A DNA stretch of 32,793 bases from Burkholderiales bacterium (GTDB lineage Bacteria; Pseudomonadota; Gammaproteobacteria; Burkholderiales; Burkholderiaceae_E), in the NCBI GenBank assembly GCA_027487815.1, contig JAIYCW010000070.1, positions 1-32,793 of the forward strand. The letters are read 5' to 3'. Below, piece after piece: positions 24,012-32,793 of the stretch. Within the stretch, counting starts at the first letter, position 1. The number at the start of each line of letters is the position of its first letter. The notes beneath the pieces are model-generated. The model did not search any database, was not told where the DNA came from, and was given only the letters and a program-made list of their open reading frames with translations. The translations under genes were made by a program, and so were the position numbers.

Positions 24012-25544
24012 CTAAGCAGAACGATATTCAAATCGCCGAATCAAACGGGCTTTGAAGTCATCTTCTAGCGGTCGTTTGGTTACCCATGTTTCAAACACCT
24101 GGAACACTACCCCAAGCTCAGATGCTGTGAAACTTCTGAGCAAGCCTGCCAAGACGATATAAATCACACTGGCCACCAGACCCGCCGAAATTAATCGGCC
24201 ATAAAGAGGTAACTGATGGGATACCAGCCATGCAAAGCCACATGCCATTGAGGCCGCAAATAAAACGCGAAGCAATAACCAAAAATCTAGCCTAAAGTCG
24301 ATGATCCGTTTGGAAAGAAAAAACGTCGATCCGGTCCATCCCACTGCTGTAGCGATGCTGCTCATGACGGCACCCCACAGCCCATACTTGGGCACCAATA
24401 TGAAGGCAAACACCACACTCAAAGCAATTGAAAACACAGTTGCCACAATTCGACTATTCTGACGATCGTTCATGGTGAGGACAATCGTCAATGGTGTTGA
24501 CGAGATCGCTATCGCAGCCGCTAGCGCAAGGGCTCCGCAGGCGAGGCCCGCGTCTGCATATTTTTGACCATATAGAACCAAAACGATATCGGTGCTGGTG
24601 AGCAGCGTTATCGCAGCGATTCCCACCGATAGGACAATGAACAATCGAAGATATTTGTTCGTCAACTCGACGACCTCAAGGCCGCGGGGATTGCTACCGT
24701 AGCGCGATACCATTGGCGCTAAAACGTTGGTTAGGCCAACGGTAAGCACATCAACGATAGACTTGGAAAGCGTATTGGCAATAGCAAAAAAACCAAGTAT
24801 CGCCGGGGCGACACTTGCCTTTAGAAAAAAGAACTCTGCGGCCCGATTCCCAAGCAGAGAAAGCGCGACGAGCAAGGCACTTGGTCCCAAAAACTTTACT
24901 AAACGCGGGCGTTGCGCCACATCTAACTTACCTGCTTTGGGTATTAGCTCCGCGCGGCCCAATAGCATTCGCAAAACAAGATATTGGAATGCACCGGTAA
25001 TGATGTATATCGCGAGGAACGCCTGTATTGTGGGAAAAAAGTACCCCGCCACCGCAACGGCAAGCAAGTTAAACACTGAAGCGGCGACCAGAGCGACTGC
25101 CTCAAGGCCAAATCTTTCTCTTGCTTGCGCCAGATTGCTCAACACCCGAAAACGCGCCCGAGCCAGCGATGAAACTCCCACAACCGCTAACATAGCGATC
25201 GTTTCGATATGCGCAGTGTGCCCGAGTCGCGATTGTGAAATGGCGAGCAAAACAATAAGCCCAAGCCCCAACTGAAAAAGGTAAACCTTTTGCAGCGCAC
25301 CCCAGTACCCGGCAAGCGCTGCCTGATCTTTTGACTCCAGTTGTTCCGGTAGAAATTTGATGATCGCGGTAGCCACTGGCCCCACCGCAATAAGAGCCAT
25401 CCATCCGGCTAGCCAAACAATAAATGAATACTCACCGAACACATCCGGTGTCAGCGAACGGACGATGATGACGCTGCTGAGCATACCGGAGACATACTCA
25501 AAATTAGCGCCGGTTGAAGCGGCAAGTACGCGGCGAATCACCAT
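24012..25544 (-). CDS. Wzx-type polysaccharide flippase (MOP superfamily)
   Basis: 510 residues with about 12-14 hydrophobic segments and few soluble stretches. The N terminus RRVLAASTGANFEYVSGMLSSVIIVRSLTPDVFGEYSFIVW is characteristic of polysaccharide exporters of the MOP superfamily, with the L-x-P-x-x-F-G-x-Y/F motif. The protein should flip the completed undecaprenyl-linked repeat across the inner membrane for the Wzy-type polymerase at 2671. It is the last gene of a minus-strand unit after the MBOAT and SGNH genes, 70 bases downstream of the latter. Confidence 0.85.
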   Translation of the reverse strand: MVIRRVLAASTGANFEYVSGMLSSVIIVRSLTPDVFGEYSFIVWLAGWMALIAVGPVATAIIKFLPEQLESKDQAALAGYWGALQKVYLFQLGLGLIVLLAISQSRLGHTAHIETIAMLAVVGVSSLARARFRVLSNLAQARERFGLEAVALVAASVFNLLAVAVAGYFFPTIQAFLAIYIITGAFQYLVLRMLLGRAELIPKAGKLDVAQRPRLVKFLGPSALLVALSLLGNRAAEFFFLKASVAPAILGFFAIANTLSKSIVDVLTVGLTNVLAPMVSRYGSNPRGLEVVELTNKYLRLFIVLSVGIAAITLLTSTDIVLVLYGQKYADAGLACGALALAAAIAISSTPLTIVLTMNDRQNSRIVATVFSIALSVVFAFILVPKYGLWGAVMSSIATAVGWTGSTFFLSKRIIDFRLDFWLLLRVLFAASMACGFAWLVSHQLPLYGRLISAGLVASVIYIVLAGLLRSFTASELGVVFQVFETWVTKRPLEDDFKARLIRRFEYRSA

Positions 25545-25614
25545 GCAGAAATAAAACTCAGGATGATGCGGTCACCGTCGCTCTCGACTGCAGTTATCGC
25601 CAAGCACGCGATTC

Positions 25615-26664
25615 TCACTGCTCGAGCAACCCGTTTACGCCAAACTTCGCGGCGATCTGTGATGCAACGGCTTGAGCGCCAGCGTCCGAAAAATGAACGA
25701 AGTCAGAAAACATTTTTGGGCCTGGTTCAATACCCTGAGCAATATCAAGCACTTTAAAACCGTGAGATACCCCGACACTGCGAATCAGCTCGTTGGCCGC
25801 AATCTCGATACGCCCAAAGCCGGATTTATCAAGCTCTGGATAAAAGCGTTGCCATGCGTTGAGCATTTCTGGATAGTCCATTTCAAACCGAGGGCCGAAC
25901 ATAGTTGCGTGGGTTAGCAGCAACGGGGCCGCTCCTGCTTCTCGAACCTTGTCTGTGATGCATTTAAGATCGGCCTCGAATGCTATCTGATCGTCTCTGC
26001 TCCAACTAGCAGCAAGCGGAGTCGAACCTGCTTGTAGCGCTGAGTGAGTCGATCTGAAAAAATCGCTGACCTGACCAGGCAGACTGCGTTTCAGATAATC
26101 GTACAGTTTACTTGGTGCCCTCAAAAGAGGACCACGTGTTGCTTGCCCCATGACACGACTCTTCGGATTACCACACACTCCTTCGTTGATACCAAAGTAC
26201 CCCAAAGGCGTCGGATAAATCACCACGGCCTTTGCGTTAGTGCGTTGAATTGCATCAACCAAATAGGCATCTCGTCCAAAGCGCATACCAGGCATAGCAG
26301 CATTGACAACACTGTAGCGTGGGTTGAGTTTTCTAAGCTCCCTTTCCAGCAGCCTCGGGTACTCGTGCCCAGCTGACTCAAAAATGCCAAATGACTCTGA
26401 AGCCCCATGAACCAGAACTGTCCAAGAATCGGCAGCAAGTTCAGGCCCGCGAAACCCTAAGCTATTCATTTCCCATTTTTTGAATTTCGCAAGGGGCTTT
26501 CCTTGCTTACCCAACTCCCCGGTCTGAAACACCTCTTCGATATCGTATCGCGCGAAAGGCGAGGCCCCAAAGCGCACCCAGTCATCCACCCTCGCAAGCA
26601 CTTCAAAAGTAGCGCCTGCCAACAGGATCATCCATATCGCCCTAAGAATACTTCTCACGCGCAC
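25615..26664 (-). CDS. SGNH/GDSL-family hydrolase-like protein, membrane-anchored
   Basis: About 349 residues from the GTG at 26664, two bases after the MBOAT stop; a second GTG at 26658 and an ATG at 26631 are alternatives, and a longer frame into the MBOAT gene (to 26736) is less likely. The N terminus is a single membrane anchor (RAIWMILLAGATFEVLA). Block I is LVHGASESFG, with Ser89 as likely nucleophile, in place of the canonical GDS. The C-terminal SDFVHFSDAG supplies the Asp-x-x-His pair (Asp321, His324). Similar proteins pair with MBOAT acyltransferases (compare AlgJ/AlgX) to complete O-acetylation of exported polysaccharide in the periplasm. That role here is inferred from pairing. 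Confidence 0.75.
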   Translation of the reverse strand: MRVRSILRAIWMILLAGATFEVLARVDDWVRFGASPFARYDIEEVFQTGELGKQGKPLAKFKKWEMNSLGFRGPELAADSWTVLVHGASESFGIFESAGHEYPRLLERELRKLNPRYSVVNAAMPGMRFGRDAYLVDAIQRTNAKAVVIYPTPLGYFGINEGVCGNPKSRVMGQATRGPLLRAPSKLYDYLKRSLPGQVSDFFRSTHSALQAGSTPLAASWSRDDQIAFEADLKCITDKVREAGAAPLLLTHATMFGPRFEMDYPEMLNAWQRFYPELDKSGFGRIEIAANELIRSVGVSHGFKVLDIAQGIEPGPKMFSDFVHFSDAGAQAVASQIAAKFGVNGLLEQ

Positions 26665-26666
26665 AC

Positions 26667-28091
26667 CTAAAACTGGAAGTAAACAAACGACTGCGACACA
26701 CCGCCATACACCGTCATGAAATAAAGCATCAAGCAATAAGCCACAACCCGAAGCGCTGGCGCTGCGTTTCTAAGGAACCACAAGTCACTTTTTCGATATT
26801 GATAAATCTGCACCAGAATCAAGGGAGAGGTGTATCCAACGATCGTTTGAAAATCTGAAAGTGGGAAGTTTTCGAACGGGCTCAAAAGCTGAAGGCTCAT
26901 CCTGGCGATCTGCTCTACCGAGGTCGCCCGAAACAAAAGCCAGCCGTAGAGGGTCAGAACAAACATTCCCAGGACACAAACCCAATGCCACATCCACTTG
27001 GGTAACCGGCTTGCGCTCTCAACCAACACTAACGGCCCAAGCATTAGGCGATGCAGAACCAGAATCACTCCGTGATAAGCGCCCCATAAAACGAAATTCC
27101 ATGCAGCACCGTGCCATAGGCCTCCAAGCAGCATCGTAAGCAGGAGGTTACGGTAAGTTAAATAAGTACCGCCTCTATTCCCACCCAAAGGTGTGTAAAG
27201 GTAATCACGCAACCATTCGGAAAGTGAGATGTGCCAACGCTTCCAGAAGTCTGAAGGATTTCGCGCAAAGTAGGGCAAGTTAAAGTTGAGTTGAAACTCG
27301 AAGCCCATGATTTTTGCTAGGCCTCGGGCTATGTCTGTGTAGCCCGAAAAATCGCAATAGATTTGTATTGTGAAAGCTAGCACGCCGACCAGAACCTCAC
27401 CACCGCTTGCAGCCGGATTGCTGAACACTGAGTCTGCTATTGGTGAAAGGTTGTCTGCAATAAAAACCTTCTTGAACATCCCCCAAACAATCAGGTGCAG
27501 GCCTTCCATTACCTTATCTTTGGTAATTACCCTTGGATTGACAACTTGAGGGATCAGGGAAGATGCGCGTTGAATCGGACCCGCTACAAGGTGCGGGAAG
27601 TAAAGCACTGCAAGAAAGAAATCCCAAAACCCTTCCCTTGCATGAAACTTGCCCCGATACACATCAATCGTGTATGACATGGCCTGGAAGGTGTAAAAAG
27701 AAATTGCAACAGGTAAAACAATTTCCATAACCTCAACGCGCACTGCAAGACCGCCAAACTCCAGAAGCTCAACCAGGCTTTGCGCGAAAAAATTGAAGTA
27801 CTTGAAAAACCCAAGCAATATCAAATTGGATACGACACTGATCACCACCAGCCGCTTGCGCGTTACCGCGTTGTCCGGCGTACTCGGCAGGCTCTGAAGC
27901 CGCCTTGCGATATAAAAGTCGATTGATGTAGTCGCCAAGAGCGGCAAGAGAAATCGCCAGTCCCAAGATGCATAAAAGACGCAGCTCGCTACAACGAGGA
28001 AGCGATTTTGGTTCTTGTGATCAAGGCTGTAGTAGCCAAGCAAAACAACCGGCAGGAATAGAACCAGGAAAACGAAGGAGTTGAATAACAT
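26667..28091 (-). CDS. AlgI-like MBOAT O-acyltransferase
   Basis: 474 residues, ATG start. It is polytopic, with the classic N terminus MLFNSFVFLVLFLPVVLLGYY and later SFYTFQAMSYTIDVYRG, DFSGYTDIARG, FWKRWHISLSEWLRDYLYTPLGG and LLGGLWHGAAWNFVLWGAYHG. His287 and the MBOAT active-site His327 are present. The family moves acyl groups across the inner membrane to modify polysaccharides; AlgI is the alginate example. With the SGNH protein directly downstream, this is a probable EPS O-acetylation pair. Its promoter should lie in the 294-base divergent region upstream. Confidence 0.92.
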   Translation of the reverse strand: MLFNSFVFLVLFLPVVLLGYYSLDHKNQNRFLVVASCVFYASWDWRFLLPLLATTSIDFYIARRLQSLPSTPDNAVTRKRLVVISVVSNLILLGFFKYFNFFAQSLVELLEFGGLAVRVEVMEIVLPVAISFYTFQAMSYTIDVYRGKFHAREGFWDFFLAVLYFPHLVAGPIQRASSLIPQVVNPRVITKDKVMEGLHLIVWGMFKKVFIADNLSPIADSVFSNPAASGGEVLVGVLAFTIQIYCDFSGYTDIARGLAKIMGFEFQLNFNLPYFARNPSDFWKRWHISLSEWLRDYLYTPLGGNRGGTYLTYRNLLLTMLLGGLWHGAAWNFVLWGAYHGVILVLHRLMLGPLVLVESASRLPKWMWHWVCVLGMFVLTLYGWLLFRATSVEQIARMSLQLLSPFENFPLSDFQTIVGYTSPLILVQIYQYRKSDLWFLRNAAPALRVVAYCLMLYFMTVYGGVSQSFVYFQF

Positions 28092-28385
28092 GTTGGAAGA
28101 CTAGTTCATTGCCTAGCATGCCCCAACCTCACAGGGACGCTCTTTGGCCGCTTAGTTATTCTACGGATTCTCACATCCAAGAACGTTCGATTTAGCACGA
28201 TTTAGCCGAGTTGTTTTAATCATTAAAGCTCTTGCTACGTCCACACTTGAGGCTGTGTGGCGCAATTTCTGCGTCGTATCATCAACAGCGCGACAAAGTG
28301 CCTGTTTGGGAGTATTTGTAACCTGACTATTTAGGCCCCAAACCGATAAAGTACGCTTTCGGGTTGCCACATCAAACTAAGCCAA
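28092..28385. promoter_or_regulatory. Divergent intergenic region with tandem 9-base repeats
   Basis: 294 bases between the MBOAT gene and the hexapeptide acetyltransferase gene. CGATTTAGC occurs twice (28188-28196 and 28198-28206) with a 10-base period, one helical turn. A partial sigma-54-like site, TGGCGC then CTGC with correct GG-N10-GC spacing, sits at 28258-28272 on the plus strand. No coding sequence is convincing. The regulatory meaning is inference. Confidence 0.3.
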
Positions 28386-28919
28386 ATGATTTTTATTGAA
28401 GATCTAACGGAAAAAGCAAGGCTCTATTACAAATCAGACTCCTTGATTCCTATCCTCAAAGCCGTCCTACTGGATGGAACCTCGGCAGTAGCGCTTTATC
28501 GCTTGATGCGATTTTTTGTTGTACTTCGCTTGTATCCAGTAGCCTACCTTGTGCAAGTCGCAAACAAAATCCTCAATCAATGCATGATAGGTGCAAGAGC
28601 CGAGTTTGGGCCGGGATTGGTTCTTATCCACCCATGTGGCGTAATCGTCAACTCTGCGGTCCGGGCAGGCAGCAATGTCAGAATTGAAAGTGGGGTGGTA
28701 ATTGGAAACAATCGTGGCGCGTGTCCGTCGATTGGTTCAAACGTGTTTTTTGGATCAGGCGCAAAAATAATTGGCGACTTGAGAATCGGCGACGATTGTT
28801 TTGTAGGCGCGAATGCAGTTGTCACAAAAAGCGTTCCCGATGGACATCTTGCTATTGGGATTCCCGCTCAAAACAGAGTTCGACGTCCGGTGTCTGCCGA
28901 AGCGTCGGCTGACCTCTGA
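28386..28919 (+). CDS. Serine-acetyltransferase-like hexapeptide-repeat acyltransferase
   Basis: 177 residues. The N-terminal 70 residues are helical (TEKARLYYKSDSLIPILKAVLLDG). The rest is a left-handed beta-helix with isoleucine/valine hexads, IGARAEFGPGLVLIHPCGVIVNSA and SIGSNVFFGSGAKIIGDLRIGDDCFVGANAVVTKSVPDG, ending in the IPAQ motif. The pattern is CysE-like. In EPS loci such short proteins usually O-acetylate a sugar precursor rather than make O-acetylserine. The usual His of the CysE active site (LIHPCGVIV) is present. It stands alone between two minus-strand units. Confidence 0.78.
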   Translation: MIFIEDLTEKARLYYKSDSLIPILKAVLLDGTSAVALYRLMRFFVVLRLYPVAYLVQVANKILNQCMIGARAEFGPGLVLIHPCGVIVNSAVRAGSNVRIESGVVIGNNRGACPSIGSNVFFGSGAKIIGDLRIGDDCFVGANAVVTKSVPDGHLAIGIPAQNRVRRPVSAEASADL

Positions 28920-28978
28920 GATTTGATGTTGCTTCCAGCGCTAGCTTCAGAGGGAGATAGCACACCTCAAACCGGGCA

Positions 28979-30298
28979 TTAGGGACGACCCACCGAAAAA
29001 TAGGCAATTCCTTTTTCTTTCATCGCCTGGGGTTCAAAAAGATTGCGACCGTCGAATACAACCGGCTTGTTAAGGGCTGACTTGATTAAATCAAAGTCAG
29101 GAGCACGAAACTCTTTCCACTCGGTGACGATCATCAGGGCATCGGCCTGATTCAAAGCACCAGCAGCGGAATCAGAAAAGGTCAATCGATTTGACTCGTC
29201 CATTGCTGCGATAGCGTTGGAGGTCGCTACTGGGTCGTAGGCGCAAACGCTAGCGCCTTCCGCAAGAAGCGCACGAATAACTTCAACACTTGGAGCCTCG
29301 CGCATATCGTCGGTCCCTGGCTTGAACGCCAGGCCCCAAAGTGCGAAGCGCATTCCTTTCAGAGATCCAAAGTGAGCTCGCGCTTTGTCGACCAGAATCA
29401 ATTTTTGTTTCTCATTGACCAACTCGACTGCGTTCAAGATTGGAGTTGGCGCATTAATTTCCGACGCGCTCTTGATGAGCGCTTTTACATCCTTGGGAAA
29501 GCAGGATCCGCCATACCCTGTACCAGCGTAAAGGAAAGAAAATCCGATTCGAGGGTCCGATCCAATGCCGCGCCGCACATCTTCAATGCTAGCTCCGAGG
29601 CGCTCGGCAATCAGCGCCAACTCATTCATGAAGGAAATTCGGGTAGCAAGCATCGCGTTGGCTGCGTACTTGGTTAACTCAGCCGAACGGCGAGACATGA
29701 CGATCGTCTTGTCATGATTGCGTTGAAACGGTGAATACAACTCCCGTAGCAGTGCTTCCGCTTTAGCGTCCTCTACACCAAACACAATTCGATCTGGTTT
29801 GGTGAAGTCCTCGATCGCAGCGCCTTCCTTCAAAAACTCAGGATTGCTCACCACAACAAAAGAGTGGCTCACGCCACGGGATGCGAGTGTTGCCTTAACC
29901 ACACCTTCGACACGATCAGCTGTCCCTACCGGGACCGTACTTTTATCCACTATTACGCGATAACCGTCCATATGAGACGCAACACTGCGGGCCGCCGCCT
30001 CGACATATTGCAGATCTGCAGAGCCATCCTCACCGGGCGGGGTTCCTACTGCAATAATCTGTATCAAACCGAACTTGGCGGCTTCCTCAGCACTCGTGGT
30101 AAAGCGCAGTCGCCCTGCCTTGACGCTGCGTTTCACAATTGCATCTAATCCAGGCTCAAAGATCGGGATTTCACCCAGTCGTAACTTGGCAATCTTTTCT
30201 GAATCTACGTCCAGACACAGAACGTCATTGCCTACGTCAGCCAAACAGGCACCGGTCACTAGCCCAACATAGCCAGTTCCAATAATTGTAATTTTCAT
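28979..30298 (-). CDS. ugd: UDP-glucose 6-dehydrogenase
   Basis: 439 residues. The NAD-binding motif GTGYVG lies at residues 7-12, followed by [24 protein letters not shown] and [12 protein letters not shown]. The catalytic motif [10 protein letters not shown] has Cys266, and [17 protein letters not shown] follows. It oxidises UDP-glucose to UDP-glucuronate in the cytoplasm. It lies 23 bases after galU on the same strand, so the two steps from glucose-1-phosphate to UDP-glucuronate are co-transcribed. It differs clearly from the AlgD-like enzyme at 4142. Confidence 0.93.
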   Translation of the reverse strand: MKITIIGTGYVGLVTGACLADVGNDVLCLDVDSEKIAKLRLGEIPIFEPGLDAIVKRSVKAGRLRFTTSAEEAAKFGLIQIIAVGTPPGEDGSADLQYVEAAARSVASHMDGYRVIVDKSTVPVGTADRVEGVVKATLASRGVSHSFVVVSNPEFLKEGAAIEDFTKPDRIVFGVEDAKAEALLRELYSPFQRNHDKTIVMSRRSAELTKYAANAMLATRISFMNELALIAERLGASIEDVRRGIGSDPRIGFSFLYAGTGYGGSCFPKDVKALIKSASEINAPTPILNAVELVNEKQKLILVDKARAHFGSLKGMRFALWGLAFKPGTDDMREAPSVEVIRALLAEGASVCAYDPVATSNAIAAMDESNRLTFSDSAAGALNQADALMIVTEWKEFRAPDFDLIKSALNKPVVFDGRNLFEPQAMKEKGIAYFSVGRP

Positions 30299-30321
30299 TG
30301 TGCTTTAAATACGCAGCTTTA

Positions 30322-31143
30322 TCATTTCAGACCAAAATGTACATTAGCGGTGAGAAATCCTTGCTTACTGCCGCAATCAAACCGCTTTCCGCCGAACCGG
30401 CAGCCGTGCAACCCGTTTACTTCAATTTCACGTGCGATAGCGTCAGTCAGCTGTATCTCCCCGCCAGCACCCGGCGTCTGACTCTCAAGCAGCTTCATGA
30501 CGTTGGGGTGCAAGATATATCGTCCTACTACTGCATAAGTTGAAGGAGCGCTCTCAATGCTGGGCTTCTCAACTATGCCTTTGACTTTGATCGTTGTTCC
30601 CTGCTCGGACTCGGGATCAATCACTCCATACTTGCTGACATCCTGTCGAGGAACCTGCTCAATAGCAATCACGCTGCCATTGGTGGACTCTGCAACTGGA
30701 AGCATTTGGGCCAGCACTGGCTCCGGATATCCATCAATGAGGTCATCGGGAAGTAGCACTGCAAAGTACTCGTCAGGCTGAATCAAAGGTGCGGCACAAA
30801 GCACGGCATGCCCCAAACCTAATGGCGCAGGTTGACGCACAAACAAGACTTTGACGTGGGGTGGAATGATGTTCCGAACCGCCTCCAGGGCTTCAAACTT
30901 GCCTTTCGCTTCAAGCTCAGCTTCAAGCTCTGGCGCGCGGTCAAAGTAATCCTCAACTGCTCGCTTTGACCTGCCAGTAACGAAAATAAGTGTGTCGCAC
31001 CCGGCAGCTATGGCCTCGTCAACCGCGTATTGAATAATTGGCCGATCGACGATCGGTAACATTTCTTTAGGGATCGACTTCGTGGCTGGCAGAAATCTCG
31101 TCCCCATCCCGGCGACAGGGAAAATGGCTTTCCTAAGCTTCAT
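30322..31143 (-). CDS. galU: UTP-glucose-1-phosphate uridylyltransferase
   Basis: 273 residues, slightly short but complete for GalU. The N-terminal nucleotide-binding motif is FPVAGMGTRFLPATKSIPKEMLP. RQPAPLGLGHAVLCA, VLLPDDLI, GIVEKPS and FDCGSKQGFL are family landmarks. It makes UDP-glucose from UTP and glucose-1-phosphate for EPS synthesis and for the downstream ugd product. A GGAAAA ribosome-binding sequence precedes the ATG. The 116-base gap upstream, after the GT2-GtrA gene, may hold an own promoter, though none was clear. Confidence 0.95.
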   Translation of the reverse strand: MKLRKAIFPVAGMGTRFLPATKSIPKEMLPIVDRPIIQYAVDEAIAAGCDTLIFVTGRSKRAVEDYFDRAPELEAELEAKGKFEALEAVRNIIPPHVKVLFVRQPAPLGLGHAVLCAAPLIQPDEYFAVLLPDDLIDGYPEPVLAQMLPVAESTNGSVIAIEQVPRQDVSKYGVIDPESEQGTTIKVKGIVEKPSIESAPSTYAVVGRYILHPNVMKLLESQTPGAGGEIQLTDAIAREIEVNGLHGCRFGGKRFDCGSKQGFLTANVHFGLK

Positions 31144-31259
31144 ACGTTTTTTCCGAAAACAATAATTGCGAATACTACCTGTACGGTATGTCAGCCCGGT
31201 TTATGCCCGATAACTGCGGTTCAGCCAATTGACGGAATGCTGCCAAATGCCCCGACTAA

Positions 31260-32414
31260 TTATTTTTTTCGGCCCCATGTAATGGCATTGGACATCGCAA
31301 AATTCCAAATCGTACCAACTAGGACACCAGCAATCGCGGCTAGCCACCAAGTAGTTGGCTGCTCAAATACCGCTTGGGCAACACCCACGTTAGCCACCGC
31401 GCCAAGGCCACAAACCAGGTAAAAGCTGGCCAAGCCACCGATGAGCTTCGCGCCCTTCAGGCGCTTGTCGCGGTAAGTAAACGAGTTATTGATAAAAAAG
31501 TTAGTCGTCATCGCAACCAGAGTTGCGGTTGCCTGCGACACGCTGAAATCAATAAGAAACTGCTTATGCAATAAAGCTAGCATTAGCATATGTACCACTA
31601 ACCCAGTCGCACCAACCCCAGCAAATAAAATCAAACGGGCCGGGATGAATTTGGGCAGTCGTTTTTCAAGCAACAACAATAGGTACTCAAGCACCACCGC
31701 AGAATCGAGTTTGCTCTCACCATGCATCCGATTTCGGAAGGTGTAAGCTACCTCGTGAATGTTGAGTCTGCCGGGGAACGAAGCCACAATATCCACCAGG
31801 ATTTTATAGCCCTCTCCTGAGAGGTTTCTTACTGCTTTTTCAAACGACTCGCGGCGAATCCCGAAAAATCCGCTCATCGGGTCGGATATTTTGTGGCCAC
31901 GCAAAACAGTGCTGCTCAGCCGAGTAGCAAAACTGCTCATCCAAGCGCGGGTTGAATCCCAATCCCCAACACTGCCACCGTCGGCATATCGGGTGCCAAC
32001 AACTAAATCCGCTCCACCTTCGCTTAGCGCGAGATACATGTCGCGAAGCTTGGTTTCATCATGCTGCCCATCCCCATCAATTACACATACATACTCCGCG
32101 CATGACCCCTGAATCCCTTCGATAACCGCCCGCGATAAGCCCCTGCGCCCGATCCGATGGATGCAGCGAACATGAGAGTTGGTCTCCGCCAGTTTCCGAA
32201 CCAGTTGTGCGGTGCCATCAGGCGAATCGTCATCCACAAAGACGGCTTCCCAGCGCAGTCCCCGCAGCGCGATCGTAAGCCGCTCCAAAAGAGGCTCGAC
32301 ATTGAGCCGCTCATTGAATGTGGGAATTACAACAGCCAATTGGATATGTCCGCGACGTTCGGTAGCGGGGTTGGCCCTATTCAGGGTAGAAATTTCGGCA
32401 ACTGAGGAGCTCAT
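31260..32414 (-). CDS. GT2 dolichyl-phosphate-mannose-synthase-like glycosyltransferase fused to GtrA domain
   Basis: 384 residues from the ATG at 32414. A further 40 codons upstream are open to a TTG at 32534, but they are unlike the family and I leave them out. The GT-A domain has LAVVIPTFNERLNVEPLL, AVFVDDDSPDGTA, CVIDGDGQHDE and SDPMSGFFGIRRESF, typical of polyprenyl-phosphate sugar synthases. The last 120 residues have four membrane segments with the GtrA pattern (FAGVGATGLVVHMLMLALL, TTNFFINNSFTYRD). The fusion would make a polyprenyl-phosphate-linked sugar and help flip it. The GT-C-like protein at 9573 could use such a donor. Confidence 0.85.
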   Translation of the reverse strand: MSSSVAEISTLNRANPATERRGHIQLAVVIPTFNERLNVEPLLERLTIALRGLRWEAVFVDDDSPDGTAQLVRKLAETNSHVRCIHRIGRRGLSRAVIEGIQGSCAEYVCVIDGDGQHDETKLRDMYLALSEGGADLVVGTRYADGGSVGDWDSTRAWMSSFATRLSSTVLRGHKISDPMSGFFGIRRESFEKAVRNLSGEGYKILVDIVASFPGRLNIHEVAYTFRNRMHGESKLDSAVVLEYLLLLLEKRLPKFIPARLILFAGVGATGLVVHMLMLALLHKQFLIDFSVSQATATLVAMTTNFFINNSFTYRDKRLKGAKLIGGLASFYLVCGLGAVANVGVAQAVFEQPTTWWLAAIAGVLVGTIWNFAMSNAITWGRKK

Positions 32415-32664
32415 AGGCAAATCCAAGGAAGGCAACCCGAATGGTATCTGGGTCACCAGCGGTTTCAAGTGATAGCGGTCACCCCGACATTTTTCCCGAT
32501 AACTGGCAGGCAAACTGTGAATTACTGGGTGCAAAACCCGAAGAATTGCTCAATAGGTGACCAAGAATGACCTGATTCTCAGCTCGAACCCTTTCGATAG
32601 GTAAAGCTTTGCATGCCATTTAGTACACTGCCGCGGTATAACTTGAATTGTATTTGCCGAGATC
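32415..32664. promoter_or_regulatory. Divergent intergenic region between GT2-GtrA and rmlB-like genes
   Basis: 250 bases between divergent starts. TATAAC at 32637-32642 could be a -10 box for the plus-strand gene, but no good -35 lies at 16-18 bases. No strong repeats were found. If the longer TTG start of the minus-strand gene were used, the region would shrink to 130 bases. Confidence 0.3.
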
Positions 32665-32793
32665 ATGTCTTCAATTCTTGTCACCGGCGGCGCCGGGTTC
32701 GTTGGTTCTGCATTTGTACGGTATTTGGCAGGCCAGGACTCCACAACCATCTTGGTTTTGGATGCCCTGACCTATGCGGGCAATTTGGCCAAC
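32665..32793 (+). CDS. rmlB: dTDP-glucose 4,6-dehydratase, N-terminal fragment
   Basis: The ATG at 32665 opens 43 codons to the window edge: [20 protein letters not shown] with the Rossmann GGAGFVG motif, then [14 protein letters not shown]. The Leu-Thr-Tyr-Ala-Gly-Asn-Leu segment after the second beta strand is characteristic of RmlB/RfbB among short-chain NAD-dependent epimerases and dehydratases. The enzyme makes dTDP-4-keto-6-deoxyglucose, first committed step to dTDP-rhamnose and related sugars. The remainder lies beyond the window, so related epimerases are not fully excluded. Confidence 0.8.
   Translation, partial: MSSILVTGGAGFVGSAFVRYLAGQDSTTILVLDALTYAGNLAN

Noticed and set aside
24727-25275. 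182-codon open frame on the plus strand inside the flippase gene
   Set aside because: It is antisense to a well-recognised MOP flippase, has Ala/Arg/Thr-biased composition and no recognisable motif.
28161-28370. 69-codon minus-strand open frame in the divergent region
   Set aside because: No recognisable motif and no clear ribosome-binding site; more likely regulatory DNA.
1-32793. CRISPR arrays, tRNA/rRNA genes, transposases or attachment sites
   Set aside because: None seen on reading through; the window appears to be continuous EPS-locus coding sequence.

Overview
The window is a long slice of an exopolysaccharide (EPS) biosynthesis locus of the exosortase A (XrtA/EpsH) type. It carries 26 protein-coding genes, two of them cut by the window edges, and no rRNA, tRNA, CRISPR array or insertion sequence that I can see. 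Several features point to a Gram-negative betaproteobacterium (Burkholderiales or Nitrosomonadales style): an XrtA-associated ATPase, an XrtA-associated outer-membrane barrel, an exosortase fused to an EpsI domain, a PEP-CTERM-type substrate, an outer-membrane-type lipoprotein, and roughly 50% GC. Genus cannot be assigned from this stretch.

Layout. Positions 1-3951 (+): the tail of a tyrosine autokinase of the chain-length family, an outer-membrane barrel, an ExeA-like ATPase and a Wzy/O-antigen-ligase-type polymerase, tightly packed. Positions 4142-9499 (+): an AlgD-like nucleotide-sugar dehydrogenase, two GT4-type glycosyltransferases and an alkaline-phosphatase-superfamily protein. Positions 9573-12254 (-): an inverted pair, a CelD/BcsL-like acetyltransferase followed by a GT-C-like membrane protein. 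Positions 12454-19279 (+): a translationally coupled run of one GT2, two GT4, a deacetylase-like protein, a CE4 polysaccharide deacetylase and the exosortase. Positions 19396-20121 (+): the PEP-CTERM-type protein, on its own unit with a near-perfect sigma-54 promoter and a strong terminator. Positions 20388-23891 (+): a lipoprotein with a c-type heme motif resembling hydrazine-synthase-alpha-related proteins, and a methyltransferase-like protein. Positions 24012-28091 (-): MBOAT O-acyltransferase, SGNH hydrolase and Wzx-type flippase. Position 28386 (+): a hexapeptide acetyltransferase. Positions 28979-32414 (-): GT2-GtrA fusion, GalU and UDP-glucose dehydrogenase. From 32665 (+): the start of dTDP-glucose 4,6-dehydratase.

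How the genes fit together. GalU and the two dehydrogenases should supply UDP-glucose, UDP-glucuronate and probably GDP-mannuronate, and the RmlB-like gene suggests a dTDP-6-deoxy sugar. The glycosyltransferases build a lipid-linked repeat, the Wzx-type protein flips it, and the Wzy-type protein polymerises it. The kinase (encoded mostly upstream of the window), barrel and ATPase belong to chain control and export. MBOAT/SGNH, CelD-like, hexapeptide, deacetylase and phosphatase-superfamily genes are candidates for decorating the polymer. XrtA processes PEP-CTERM proteins, linking protein sorting to the EPS matrix. The priming glycosyltransferase, Wza and the PrsK/PrsR regulators usual in such loci are not in the window.

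The points most worth a second look are the sigma-54 promoter of the PEP-CTERM-type gene, that protein's PAP-variant sorting signal, the heme-motif lipoprotein beside it with a hairpin-rich leader, and the kinase tyrosine tail that doubles as the coding start of the next gene.
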